NCBI RefSeq assembly: GCF_021353295.2
Contig: NZ_CP120635.1
Location: 3,563,501 to 3,627,500, forward strand
Source of the DNA: Pseudodesulfovibrio thermohalotolerans
Lineage (GTDB): Bacteria; Desulfobacterota; Desulfovibrionia; Desulfovibrionales; Desulfovibrionaceae
Reading direction: 5' to 3'
Length of the DNA: 64,000 nucleotides
Below, piece by piece: positions 41,756 through 50,070 of this stretch. Position numbers and translations under genes: made by a program. A model generated the notes under the pieces. That model saw nothing but the letters and a program-made list of their open reading frames with translations. It had not been told where the DNA came from and ran no database searches. How positions within the stretch are numbered: position 1 is the first letter of the stretch; the number at the start of each line of letters is the position of its first letter.

Positions 41756-42807
41756 TTCGCACCTCGTTTATGAGTATACGGGAAGTGTCGCCATTGGGGG
41801 GAATACCAGCGGACGTGTGCTTGGCTCTTCCATTCTCGCATAAAGCCCTCCTTTCCTACCCAACGGGCCTGAGAAGGAAGAGCCTTCTTTTTCCAAAAAA
41901 CACAACCCTGGAACGGTCAAACCTTTTCGGGTCACGCCGCCAGCGGCGGCGGTTTAACTGTTGGAATTAGCGGCGAATTTTTTAAGCCTGGAGTTCTCTT
42001 GCTCCAACAACTTGAGTTGACGAGCCATGCTTGTCTGCAAGCCGCCGCACTCTTTGCGCCAACGATAAGACGTCTGCCCTCATGCCCGATTGACGGCAAA
42101 CATTCGCTGCTCGCATTCCTTGAGCCAAGGCAACATCAGCTTTTCAAAGCTTGAAGGATATCTGCTTTGGCGTGTGCCGTTTGATGACTATGTCCGACCT
42201 CCTTCATGGCTCATGCTACTCACATTCGTTGCAGGCCGATTTTCGGGGTGAGGGGCCAGTCCAATAGTATAATTAGCTTCCACCTAATGGGCTGATAAAA
42301 GACAAAATATTGTCAAAATGGATGCCCTGTTACACCTTTGTTTCCGATTTATTGAATACCTCTTGACGTAGCCACGAAACAGGAGTAGTGTTCCAAAAAG
42401 AAGAACAGTGTTTCACATTTTGAAACACCAACGAGAAGCTACGTAAAAATCGCAAACAAAATAAAAAAGGGGGGGGAAGGTCGTTCCATGACTGTGGTCA
42501 AAAGCTAAGGAAGGAATTCTAATGAGTATTTCATTGTAGACATGGAACAGCGTTTCATCATGCAGAACAAGCATATTGACATTCGGGTTGCGGTCGAGTG
42601 ATTTCCGTCTCCAGCAGAAATCATCGAGGTGTTAAGGTGGCGATAACATCAGGCATGCAGCGTGTAGGAAGCACGCGAAGCAAGCATAGTCAATGATGGA
42701 ATCAAACACCTTCAGGTAATCATGGGGTTCCCCCATACCAAATGTTTCTCTAACTTGCCGAAGTCCTTCACGGATCCGCAAATGGGTATAACATTATTGG
42801 AGTAAGT
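41756..42807. other. Intergenic region: IS remnant, possible element end, operators of the sugar-acid operon
   Basis: About 41965-42215 (minus strand) is a degraded IS3 OrfA: the segment YRWRKECGGLQTSMARQLKL with LLEQENSRLKKF is readable, but the upstream part has stops and frame shifts. After about 42300 the sequence is AT-rich, with inverted repeats at 42389-42428 that fit regulator sites. No tRNA-Glu fragment was found here. Confidence 0.5.
42389..42428. promoter_or_regulatory. Two adjacent operator-like inverted repeats (IclR-type)
   Basis: A perfect one, GTGTTTCA-CATTT-TGAAACAC at 42408-42428, and an adjacent one, TGTTC-N9-GAACA at 42389-42407. IclR/KdgR-type regulators bind sites built from TGAAAC/GTTTCA half-sites. 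The IclR gene at 47337 is the natural candidate. The distance to kdgT is about 380 bp. Confidence 0.6.
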
Positions 42808-43797
42808 ATGAAGATATTGAAAACTGTCAAAAGGATTCCCGGAGGGCTCGTTGCGGTCCCTCTCGTGCTTGGTGCCATTATGCACACCTTTTTTCCCGGG
42901 GTGCTGGGAATCGGGTCCTTCACCACGGCTGTCTTTTCCAGCAAAGGCGCAGCCTGCCTGGTCGGCCTTTCCTTCTTGTTCATCGGTAGCCAGCTCAAAG
43001 TGCGCGAAGCCCCGGAGGTTATTCGTCGGGGAGGTGTCATCCTTTTGGTCAAGTTCTCCGCCGGTGCTGGGTTCGGTCTTCTTGTGGGCAAAATGTTCGG
43101 CATGGATGGGATTCTCGGCCTTTCCGTCTTGGCTTTGATCAGCTCCATCACCAACGGCAATGGTGGACTCTACATGGCATTGATGTGCGAGTTCGGGGAT
43201 TCCAAAGACGTTGCAGCCAACAGTTTGTTGCAGCTCAACGACGGCCCGTTCCTGACGCTTCTGGCGCTCGGAACATCAGGCATGGCCAACATCCCCTTGG
43301 TCGCTCTGATCGCCGCCATTGGCCCCCTCATTATTGGAGTCATCCTCGGCAACCTGGACGAAGATCTGGCCGACTTTTTCAAGCCGGGCGTCGAGATGAT
43401 CATTCCCTTGTTCTCTTTCGCCCTGGGGGCGGGCATCAACTTGAGCAATGTGGCCACTGCCGGTTTGAGCGGTATTCTGCTCGGATTTCTGGTTATCGCC
43501 ATCAGCGGCATCCCGCTTGTTCTGGCCGACCGTTACATCAACAAACGGCCCGGCTATGCCGGAATGGCTGCGGCCAGCGCTGCCGGAAACTCCGTAGCCA
43601 CCCCTGCCGCCATCGGCCTGGTGGACCCGCACTGGCAGCCTTATGTGAACAGCGCCACGGCCCAGGTCGCCGCTGCGGTCGTCATTACGGCCATCTTTAT
43701 TCCGCTGCTGACCAGCTGGGTGGCCAAAAGATATGGCTCAGCCAAGGATTTGAATGAAAATCCAGCCAGTTGTCCCGCTGAAGTGGAACGTGTTTAA
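42808..43797 (+). CDS. kdgT: 2-keto-3-deoxygluconate permease
   Basis: A 329-residue membrane carrier with KdgT features: IPGGLVAVPLVLGAIMHTFFPG at the N-terminus, SSITNGNGGLYMALMCEFGD in the middle and AGMAAASAAGNSVATPAAIG toward the C-terminus, and about ten hydrophobic segments. KdgT brings 2-keto-3-deoxygluconate into the cell with protons. It is the first gene of an operon that makes or cleaves the same type of intermediate, which supports the call. Confidence 0.92.
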   Translation: MKILKTVKRIPGGLVAVPLVLGAIMHTFFPGVLGIGSFTTAVFSSKGAACLVGLSFLFIGSQLKVREAPEVIRRGGVILLVKFSAGAGFGLLVGKMFGMDGILGLSVLALISSITNGNGGLYMALMCEFGDSKDVAANSLLQLNDGPFLTLLALGTSGMANIPLVALIAAIGPLIIGVILGNLDEDLADFFKPGVEMIIPLFSFALGAGINLSNVATAGLSGILLGFLVIAISGIPLVLADRYINKRPGYAGMAAASAAGNSVATPAAIGLVDPHWQPYVNSATAQVAAAVVITAIFIPLLTSWVAKRYGSAKDLNENPASCPAEVERV

Positions 43798-43822
43798 CCG
43801 TAAAGTATCAGGAGTGAAGTAA

Positions 43823-44107
43823 ATGAAAATCAACTCTCTTTACATCAACCCATCGGACAATGTCGCCATGGTGACCATTGAATTGGCCGCCGGCCAAAAA
43901 GCCTGTTTCCGTGACGGCGACGGCGAAGCTTCCGTCACCCTTAAAGGGGACGTGCCCATCTACCACAAGTTCTGCATCAAGGACATAGCCAAGGGCGAGC
44001 ATGTCATCAAGTACGGCGAAAGCCTCGGAATCGCCCTCTCCGACATTTCGGTCGGCGACTATGTGCATACTCACAACCTGCAAAGCGAACGCGAAAACAT
44101 CGATTAG
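43823..44107 (+). CDS. UxaA-type dehydratase, small (SAF) subunit
   Basis: 94 residues forming a SAF domain, as in the N-terminal part of altronate/galactarate dehydratases: INPSDNVAMVTIELAAGQKA, then VPIYHKFCIKDIAKGEHVIKYGESLGIALSDISVGDYVHTHNL. It is split from the large subunit, which begins 9 bp downstream; many bacteria have this two-gene form. The pair dehydrates a hexonate or aldarate to a 2-keto-3-deoxy acid. Confidence 0.9.
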   Translation: MKINSLYINPSDNVAMVTIELAAGQKACFRDGDGEASVTLKGDVPIYHKFCIKDIAKGEHVIKYGESLGIALSDISVGDYVHTHNLQSERENID

Positions 44108-44115
44108 GAGTTGTC

Positions 44116-45276
44116 ATGCATTTTAACGGATACAAACGCCCCGACGGCAAGGTTGGAATTCGCAACAAGATATTGATTCTGCCGACCTGTAGCTGCTCTT
44201 CCGAGACGGCCGCGCAGATCGCCCGCAACATTGAAGGAGCCATCTCCTTCGTGAACCAGAATGGTTGTGCCCAGACAGACGAGGACTTGCAGATTACCAG
44301 AGATGTGCTCATCGGTTTCGCCGCCAATCCGAACGTGTTCGGGACGGTTGTCGTGGGCAACGGCTGTGAGAGCATCATCCCGTCCGTTCTCGTGAAGCAG
44401 ATCCAGGCCGTCACCAACAAGCCCATTGATCACGTCACCATTCAGGAAGACGGTGGTACCATCGGCGCGATGGAAAAAGGTACCCACATGGCACGCCAGA
44501 TGGCGGAAGAGGCTTCCCGTCTCAAAGCCGAGCCGTTCGACATGTCCCACCTGACCCTGGCCACCGAATGCGGCGGTTCCGACAGCACTTCCGGCCTGAC
44601 CGCCAACCCCGTGGTCGGCGTGTGCAGCGACCTGATGGTCGAAAACGGCGGCACCGTCATCCTCAGCGAGACCACCGAGTTTATCGGAGCCGAGCACATA
44701 CTGGCCCGCCGCGCCAGGGATGAAAAGGTCAAAGACCGGATTTACGAGATCATCGAGAGGTACGAAAACCATCTGCGCAACGTGGGCGGCAACCTGCGTG
44801 ACGGCAACCCTACTCCGGGCAACAAGGCTGGCGGACTCTCCACTATCGAAGAAAAATCCTTGGGGTGCATCCACAAGGGCGGCCACACCATCATCAACGA
44901 GGTTGTGGACTACGGTGCCATTCCTTCGGAAAAAGGTTTGGTGATCATGGACACTCCCGGCTACGATGTGGCCAGTCTCACCGGCATGGCTGCGGGTGGC
45001 GCCCAGCTCGCTGTCTTCACCACCGGCCGGGGCACTCCTGTGGGCAACCCGATCATGCCGGTCATCAAACTTACCGGCAACAAGGGGACATACGACCGTA
45101 TGACCTGCAACATCGACATGGACGTCAGCACCATCTTCAGCGGCGAGAAATCCACTGAGGATTGGGGCAAGGAGCTTTTTGAAGAGGTCCTGCGCGTTGC
45201 GGACGGCAAGAAGGTCAAAGCCGAGCTGCTCGGCATCAATGACATCGGCATCAGCCGTCTCTGCAATTACGTCTAA
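44116..45276 (+). CDS. UxaA-family dehydratase, large subunit (altronate/galactarate-type)
   Basis: 386 residues. Typical family blocks are FNGYKRPDGKVGIRNKILILP, a cysteine-bearing TLATECGGSDSTSGLTANPVVG, and the C-terminal FTTGRGTPVGNPIMPVIKLTGN. Enzymes of this family use Fe2+ to remove water from altronate, galactarate or related acids. The short spacing to the SAF gene indicates one enzyme. The exact substrate cannot be told from sequence alone. Confidence 0.92.
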   Translation: MHFNGYKRPDGKVGIRNKILILPTCSCSSETAAQIARNIEGAISFVNQNGCAQTDEDLQITRDVLIGFAANPNVFGTVVVGNGCESIIPSVLVKQIQAVTNKPIDHVTIQEDGGTIGAMEKGTHMARQMAEEASRLKAEPFDMSHLTLATECGGSDSTSGLTANPVVGVCSDLMVENGGTVILSETTEFIGAEHILARRARDEKVKDRIYEIIERYENHLRNVGGNLRDGNPTPGNKAGGLSTIEEKSLGCIHKGGHTIINEVVDYGAIPSEKGLVIMDTPGYDVASLTGMAAGGAQLAVFTTGRGTPVGNPIMPVIKLTGNKGTYDRMTCNIDMDVSTIFSGEKSTEDWGKELFEEVLRVADGKKVKAELLGINDIGISRLCNYV

Positions 45277-45286
45277 TCATCTCCGT

Positions 45287-45315
45287 GGCGGCCCCGGGGA
45301 GCGCCCGGGGCCGCC
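45287..45315 (+). terminator. Intercistronic GC-rich hairpin
   Basis: GGCGGCCCCGGG / CCCGGGGCCGCC stem without a T-run between the dehydratase and FAH genes. It could lower expression of the distal genes or protect mRNA. Confidence 0.5.
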
Positions 45316-45342
45316 GTCTTCCATATCCGCAAGGAGATCTCA

Positions 45343-46230
45343 ATGCGATTCGTAACTTACAGTCATGCAACCGGATCCGGACTCGGTCTGCAACTTAAGG
45401 ACGGGGACATTCTGCCTCTTGATTCGGTGCTCCCGGCAGGGGTGCTGACCATGCAGGACCTGGTCGCGCATTACGGCACCGGTTTCGATCAACTGGCATC
45501 CCTGGCGGCCCGCGCAGAAGAGGAAATGGGGGAGATTTTGCCCGCAAAGGCTGTCACCCTGCTGTCTCCCTTCGAGGAGACTCGCCACGACATCATCTGC
45601 GTCGGACTTAACTACAGGGAACATGTGGACGAGACGAACCGGGCCTTCAAGACCGATTACGAGCAGCCAACGGCACCGGTCTACTTTTCAAAACGGGTTT
45701 TCAATCCCATAGGCCATGAAGGGGTTGTTGAACGCCACGAGGGCCTGACCGAAAAGTTGGACTACGAGGCGGAGTTGGGTGTGATCATCGGCAAGGAAGG
45801 GCGTGACATCCCGAGCGAGGACGCATTGGATCACGTCTTCGGGTATACAATCATAAATGATATTTCCGCTCGTGACCTGCAACAGCTTCATACGCAATGG
45901 TACCGGGGAAAGAGCCTGGATGCCTTTGTCGCCATGGGCCCCTGTGTAGTAACGGCCGACGAGCTTCCCAATCCCCACGATCGGGGCATATCCTGCACGG
46001 TCAACGGCGAGATGCGCCAGCTGTCCCGGACGAGCTTGCTCATTTTCAGCATCAATGAACTCATTGCAAACTTCAGCCGCGGCACCACTCTCCAAGTCGG
46101 CGACATCATCGCTTCAGGTACTCCTTCGGGGGTGGGCATGGGGTTGACGCCCCCCCGGTTCCTGCAATCCGGGGACACCGTTGTATGTGCGGTCCAGGGC
46201 ATCGGAGAACTGGCTGTGCAGGTGGAGTAG
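45343..46230 (+). CDS. Fumarylacetoacetate hydrolase (FAH) family protein
   Basis: 295 residues. The FAH fold is seen in IICVGLNYREHVDE, PVYFSKRVFNPIGHEGVVERHEG, the metal-binding LDYEAELGVIIGKEGRDI (two Glu) and GYTIINDISARDLQ, ending in ASGTPSGVGMG. Members hydrolyse C-C bonds or hydrate/dehydrate 2-keto-3-deoxy acids. In this operon it likely acts on the product of the UxaA-type dehydratase or on a side product. AAGGAG precedes ATG 45343. Confidence 0.88.
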   Translation: MRFVTYSHATGSGLGLQLKDGDILPLDSVLPAGVLTMQDLVAHYGTGFDQLASLAARAEEEMGEILPAKAVTLLSPFEETRHDIICVGLNYREHVDETNRAFKTDYEQPTAPVYFSKRVFNPIGHEGVVERHEGLTEKLDYEAELGVIIGKEGRDIPSEDALDHVFGYTIINDISARDLQQLHTQWYRGKSLDAFVAMGPCVVTADELPNPHDRGISCTVNGEMRQLSRTSLLIFSINELIANFSRGTTLQVGDIIASGTPSGVGMGLTPPRFLQSGDTVVCAVQGIGELAVQVE

Positions 46231-46322
46231 CCTGTCTTCGTCTCTTGATACTCCCCGGATTCACGATCGATCAGACCAACAATATAAAGGCGCTCTCTAG
46301 AGTGTCTATAAGGAGCAATACA

Positions 46323-47231
46323 ATGTCTTTTGAACTTAAAGGTATCTATCCCGCAATGCCCACGCCGTTTACGAAAACCGGTGATGTGGACGAAGCGAAA
46401 CTGCGAAAACTCACCGATTTCTGCATCGACGGCGGGCTGGATGGTCTTTTTGTGCTTTCCAGCACGGGCGAGGCTGTCTTCATGTCTTACGAGACCAAAT
46501 GCCGCTGCATGGATATCGTGGTCGAACAGGCGGCAGGGCGGGTCCCTGTGGTGCCCGGAGTCGCCGCGGGCGATGCGCGGGAGTGCGTCAGGCTCGCCGA
46601 ACACGCAGCCGAACTGGGGTGTCCGGCCGTGGTTGTTACCCCACCTTTCTTTTTCAACCCGTCGCCCGCTTCCGTTGATACGTGGGCGAAATCCATCATT
46701 GAAAAAAGCCCGCTTCCCGTGATTATCTATAACATCCCGGCCTGTGCCACCCCGCTGACATATGGCAATGTGGAGTCCCTGACAGCTCTGCCCAAAGTCA
46801 TAGGCATGAAGGACTCCAGCGGTAGCATGGTTGACTTTCTCAACTACAAGGCCCGAAAAGATATGAGCGATCATCCCGTGGCTTTGTTCACCGGGCGCGA
46901 GGAAACCCTTTTTCCCAGCTTGTGCGTGGGGGCGGACGGCTGCATGACCGCGACGTCAGCCGTGCTGCCGGAGGTGATGGTTGCTATCTACAAAGCATAC
47001 AATGCCGGTGACTTGAAGAAGGGGCTTGAATTACAGATGGCCGTGAACCGCGCGATCTCGCTGATGGCCAGCCTGCCTTTTCCCGAAGGGTACCGGACGG
47101 GCATGGAGGTGCGCGGACTGCCCATGGGGCCGTGCATGATCCCGCTTTCCCCCGCTGAACAGAAGCAACGAGACGATTCCAAGGCCAAACTGGAAAAGAT
47201 CATTCCGGAACTCCTCGCCTCAATCCAATAA
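46323..47231 (+). CDS. DHDPS/N-acetylneuraminate lyase family aldolase (KDG-aldolase-like)
   Basis: 302 residues with the class I aldolase barrel: ELKGIYPAMPTPFTKTGDVD, LFVLSSTGEAVFMS, IIYNIPACATPLT (Tyr) and VIGMKDSSGSM (Schiff-base Lys). Besides dihydrodipicolinate synthase the family includes 2-keto-3-deoxygluconate aldolase and keto-deoxyglucarate enzymes. Here the neighbours (KdgT, UxaA-type dehydratase) favour a sugar-acid aldolase over lysine synthesis. AAGGAG precedes ATG 46323. The in-frame upstream start at 46185 lies inside the FAH gene and is rejected. Confidence 0.88.
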   Translation: MSFELKGIYPAMPTPFTKTGDVDEAKLRKLTDFCIDGGLDGLFVLSSTGEAVFMSYETKCRCMDIVVEQAAGRVPVVPGVAAGDARECVRLAEHAAELGCPAVVVTPPFFFNPSPASVDTWAKSIIEKSPLPVIIYNIPACATPLTYGNVESLTALPKVIGMKDSSGSMVDFLNYKARKDMSDHPVALFTGREETLFPSLCVGADGCMTATSAVLPEVMVAIYKAYNAGDLKKGLELQMAVNRAISLMASLPFPEGYRTGMEVRGLPMGPCMIPLSPAEQKQRDDSKAKLEKIIPELLASIQ

Positions 47232-47299
47232 GAAGTCTCCGGCTATGCCGGGGGATCTGATTTTGACGTTTTAAAAGCCTCCCTTGCCCCCCAAAAAAA

Positions 47300-47331
47300 G
47301 AACCGCCCGTCGGCCCTTCGACGGGCGGTTC
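47300..47331. terminator. Terminator between the aldolase and iclR genes
   Basis: Stem GAACCGCCCGTCG / CGACGGGCGGTTC with an A-run on the left (T-run for the minus strand). It ends the convergent iclR transcript and probably the operon too. Confidence 0.8.
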
Positions 47332-47336
47332 GCACA

Positions 47337-48092
47337 TTATTTCCCGGAAGATTGCCTGCCGAGCTTCGTGGAAATTTCATGTCCCACACGGACCAACAGT
47401 TCTCCGGATTTGGCGGCCTGTTCCTCATCGAACCGATAGCTGGCAGCCACAATGCTGATGGCACCCACGGGGTAGCCCCGGCTGTCCAGAACAGGGACGC
47501 CCACACAGTGGATTCCCTCTTCGTGTTCCCCATTTTCCTCGCTGTACCCTCGTGACCGGAATTCACGCAACTGGTTCTTCAGTTCCTCGCGATTCACCAC
47601 GCTACGGGGGGTTTTTCGTTCGAGCGGATGGGCCAGGTATTCCTCCAACTCGTCTTCAGGCAGGGCCATGAGTATGGCCTTGCCTCCGCCGGTACAATGG
47701 AACAGTGGTTGCTGGCCCAGCTTGAACTGGGTGGACACCGGGCGCTGCGACTGGATGCGTTCCAAGTAATAAAGCCGCTTGTCCTCATGGGCGAAGAGGT
47801 GGACGGATTCCCCACTTTCTCTTTCTATTTCATATAGATAAGGCAAACACAGTTCGCTCAGCCCTTTCTGCGACTTATAGGCGGTGGCCCACAGCATGGA
47901 ACCGGGGCCCATTTGGTAGAGCCCCGTTCTTCCTTTAATAACCAGATTGTGGGCCGCGAGCGCACTGAGCAGGCGGGAAGTGGAAGCCTTGGGCATACCC
48001 AGATACCGTGAGATATCCATGACTCCGCACGGCGAATTGGTCTGAGCAATATAATTTAGAATCGAGACTGCTTTTGCAAGCACCGTAGACAT
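47337..48092 (-). CDS. IclR-family transcriptional regulator
   Basis: 251 residues. The N-terminal winged helix (KAVSILNYIAQTNSPCGVMDISRYLGMPKASTSRLLSALAAHNLV) is followed by a C-terminal effector domain (YYLERIQSQRPVSTQFKLGQQPLFHCTGGGKAIL, then GEHEEGIHCVGVPVLDSRGYPVGAISIVAASYRF). IclR/KdgR proteins bind sugar-acid intermediates and usually repress the catabolic genes. It faces the kdgT operon tail to tail, and the palindrome at 42408-42428 is its likely site. Confidence 0.93.
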   Translation of the reverse strand: MSTVLAKAVSILNYIAQTNSPCGVMDISRYLGMPKASTSRLLSALAAHNLVIKGRTGLYQMGPGSMLWATAYKSQKGLSELCLPYLYEIERESGESVHLFAHEDKRLYYLERIQSQRPVSTQFKLGQQPLFHCTGGGKAILMALPEDELEEYLAHPLERKTPRSVVNREELKNQLREFRSRGYSEENGEHEEGIHCVGVPVLDSRGYPVGAISIVAASYRFDEEQAAKSGELLVRVGHEISTKLGRQSSGK

Positions 48093-48340
48093 AAGCTGAT
48101 GTTCCTACTTTAAGAATTAAATCGTTAGAATATAATTAATAAGTTATGCTAAAGAACTCGAATAAGCAAGAAGAGAAGAAGTAAGCTGGGGAAGAGGATC
48201 GCTCGTTGAAGCGGCATGCCGGGGGCCAGTCCCTTCCAGTGTGGGATCGACTCTTGGGCTGTTCCTCAGGTGTAGTGGTTCATACTTGATCTGACAGTCT
48301 GCCCTTTTGACGGAGCCTGACTTGTCAGATTAGTTGAGCT
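48093..48340. other. Upstream region of iclR and IS boundary
   Basis: AT-rich near iclR (promoter region). At about 48283-48332 an inverted TCTGACA ... TGTCAGA pair may be the end of another mobile element. No gene is seen. Confidence 0.35.
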
Positions 48341-49528
48341 TCAATCGTGTCCGGTTTAGCTCAAAGAAAAGCCCGCGTTTTCAGCCGCTGGAATCAATTT
48401 GTCTGCCTTGCATTCATCCATGTCGCAGCTCGGCATTCCATGCGCGATGGTCTGCGCAACCTGGCAGTGAACGCCAGAAAACTTTACCACTTGGGAGCCA
48501 AGCCGGTGGCTCGCTCCACCTTTGCCGATGCCAATAGCAATCGTCCGGCAGCGTTCTTTCAGGTCCTGTTCGGTGCGGTGTACAAACAGTGCCAAGCCAT
48601 CGCTCCCAGCCACAAATTCCGTTTCAAAAACAAGCTGTTCAGCCTCGACGCATCGACTGTCAAACTGAGCCTTGACCAATTTCCTTGGGCTTCGTTTCGA
48701 GAAAACCGGGGAGGGATCAAGCTCCTCGTGCTCCTGGATCATGACGGCTACATCCCGTCTTTTCTGGAGATATCCAACGCGAGAAAACACGAATCCAAAG
48801 TCGCGCAGGCCCTCACGTTGCCCAAGGGCTCCATCGTCGTGTTCGACCGAGGCTATGTCTGCTACCGCTGGTTCGCCGCACTCATGGAGGCGGGCGTGTT
48901 CTTCGTAACCAGGCAAAAGAAAAACATGTCCTACAAGGGCCTCAAACGTCGACCCGTCAACAAAAAACGGGGCATAACTTCCGACCAGATCATTCAGGTT
49001 ATGAGTGGCGGAAAGCCGCTCAAATTGCGGCGCGTGGGGTACCGCGATGCCAAAACCGGTGAGCACTTCGTATATCTGACCAGCCATTTCTCGCTTGCAG
49101 CAAGATCGGTTGCGGAAATCTACAAGGAGCGCTGGCAGATAGAGATTTTCTTCCGGCTGATCAAACAGAATTTGAAAATCAAAAGATTCATCGGGACATC
49201 GGAAAATGCCGTGCTCTCGCAAATCTACGTGGCTATGATCATGTATCTTCTGGTGGCGTTCCTGAAATTCACATCCAGGGTCGGCTGGTCCATTCAGGAG
49301 ATGCTGCAATTGCTGCAACTGAACGTATTCAAGCGTACAGGGCTGGCGGAGTTCTTCACTCCACCAGGAGAAATGTCAAAAATCAAAGACAATTATCCAT
49401 TATTAGGGTTGGCGGGTTAACCGGACAGGATTGAGGGCTGGAAACATTTTTCAGTCCGCCAGGAGAAATGTCAAAGATCAAAAATGATTATCCGTTGTTA
49501 GGAATGGCGAGTTAACCGGACACGATTG
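48341..49528 (+). mobile_element. IS4-type element with nested or recombined ends
   Basis: The left end CAATCGTGTCCGG (48341) matches the outer right end CCGGACACGATTG (49516-49528) exactly. An inner right end of slightly different sequence (AACCGGACAGGATTG, 49418-49432) ends the complete-looking transposase gene. Between the two right ends lies a second copy of the gene's 3' tail (PGEMSKIKNDYPLLGMAS). This fits two related IS copies fused by recombination. Confidence 0.7.
48347..49420 (+). CDS. IS4-family (ISDsp-like) transposase, N-terminally short
   Basis: 357 residues. The DDE_Tnp_1 domain has FSLDASTVKLSLDQFPWA (first Asp), GSIVVFDRGYVCYRWF (second Asp) and YKERWQIEIFFRLIKQNLKIKRF (Glu of the Y-x2-R-x3-E-x6-K signature). 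Compared with family members the N-terminus lacks about 30 residues and begins at a GTG inside the terminal repeat, so it may be a 5'-deleted copy. It may still be expressed; activity is doubtful. Its C-terminal half has a near twin at 41008-41617. Confidence 0.85.
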   Translation: MSGLAQRKARVFSRWNQFVCLAFIHVAARHSMRDGLRNLAVNARKLYHLGAKPVARSTFADANSNRPAAFFQVLFGAVYKQCQAIAPSHKFRFKNKLFSLDASTVKLSLDQFPWASFRENRGGIKLLVLLDHDGYIPSFLEISNARKHESKVAQALTLPKGSIVVFDRGYVCYRWFAALMEAGVFFVTRQKKNMSYKGLKRRPVNKKRGITSDQIIQVMSGGKPLKLRRVGYRDAKTGEHFVYLTSHFSLAARSVAEIYKERWQIEIFFRLIKQNLKIKRFIGTSENAVLSQIYVAMIMYLLVAFLKFTSRVGWSIQEMLQLLQLNVFKRTGLAEFFTPPGEMSKIKDNYPLLGLAG

Positions 49529-50070
49529 AGTGATTAATGACTCCCAAGCGATATCCATAGTTCTTCCCCTCTTCCGTATTCTGGGTTTTAAAATGTCGTA
49601 AAAAATGATTGAAAAATTATCAACAAATACACAGATGTTCAAGTAAGTACATTCGTAGAAACATTAAACTTATTCCAACGTGTGGCATAAAAGTGCGACG
49701 TTGTATTCGTTTGTCTGTCGAGTTTCGGGAGGGCATAACACCGGATATGCAAAAGATATCGCCCCTCCCTTTTCTGGCGTGCCCCTCTAGGGTGCTGACA
49801 ATCCCCCAAGAAGACGTCTTGCTGTGGAAAATGACGCGTTCTTTGTGGAACTTTTTTGCGATTTTGCCGGGCAAGTGGGAAATCCGATTGCCGGACAGGT
49901 TGGAAGAGAGGCCGGGGGCCGTCTTGTGAACTGTTTGGCGGCGTGGCCTGGTTAAAAAGATTGCCCGGCGGGCAGGAATTACCTCACCCTGCCCGCCGGG
50001 CTCCTGCGCAAATTGGACCGGAGGGAAGTCACATCATCAGCCGGTCCTGGCTGGAGGTATTTGCGCAGGA
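49529..50070. other. Intergenic region after the IS4-type insertion
   Basis: AT-rich at first, then GC-rich. A 106-codon frame (49609-49929) has no ribosome site and poor composition and is not called. The lrgB terminator lies at 49963-50001. Confidence 0.4.
49963..50001 (-). terminator. Terminator of the lrgAB operon
   Basis: Stem GCCCGGCGGGCAGG / CCTGCCCGCCGGGC; on the minus strand it is followed by TCTTTTTAACC. Confidence 0.85.

Noticed and set aside
39368..42807. A fourth tRNA-Glu att fragment as right end of element C
   Set aside because: Scanned both strands by eye for CTCTCACGCCGG and GGGGACGCCA patterns and found none.
49609..49929. 106-codon plus-strand frame after the IS4-type insertion
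   Set aside because: No ribosome site, odd composition (many Arg/Cys/Ile early, no domain), and it lies in an IS-scarred gap.
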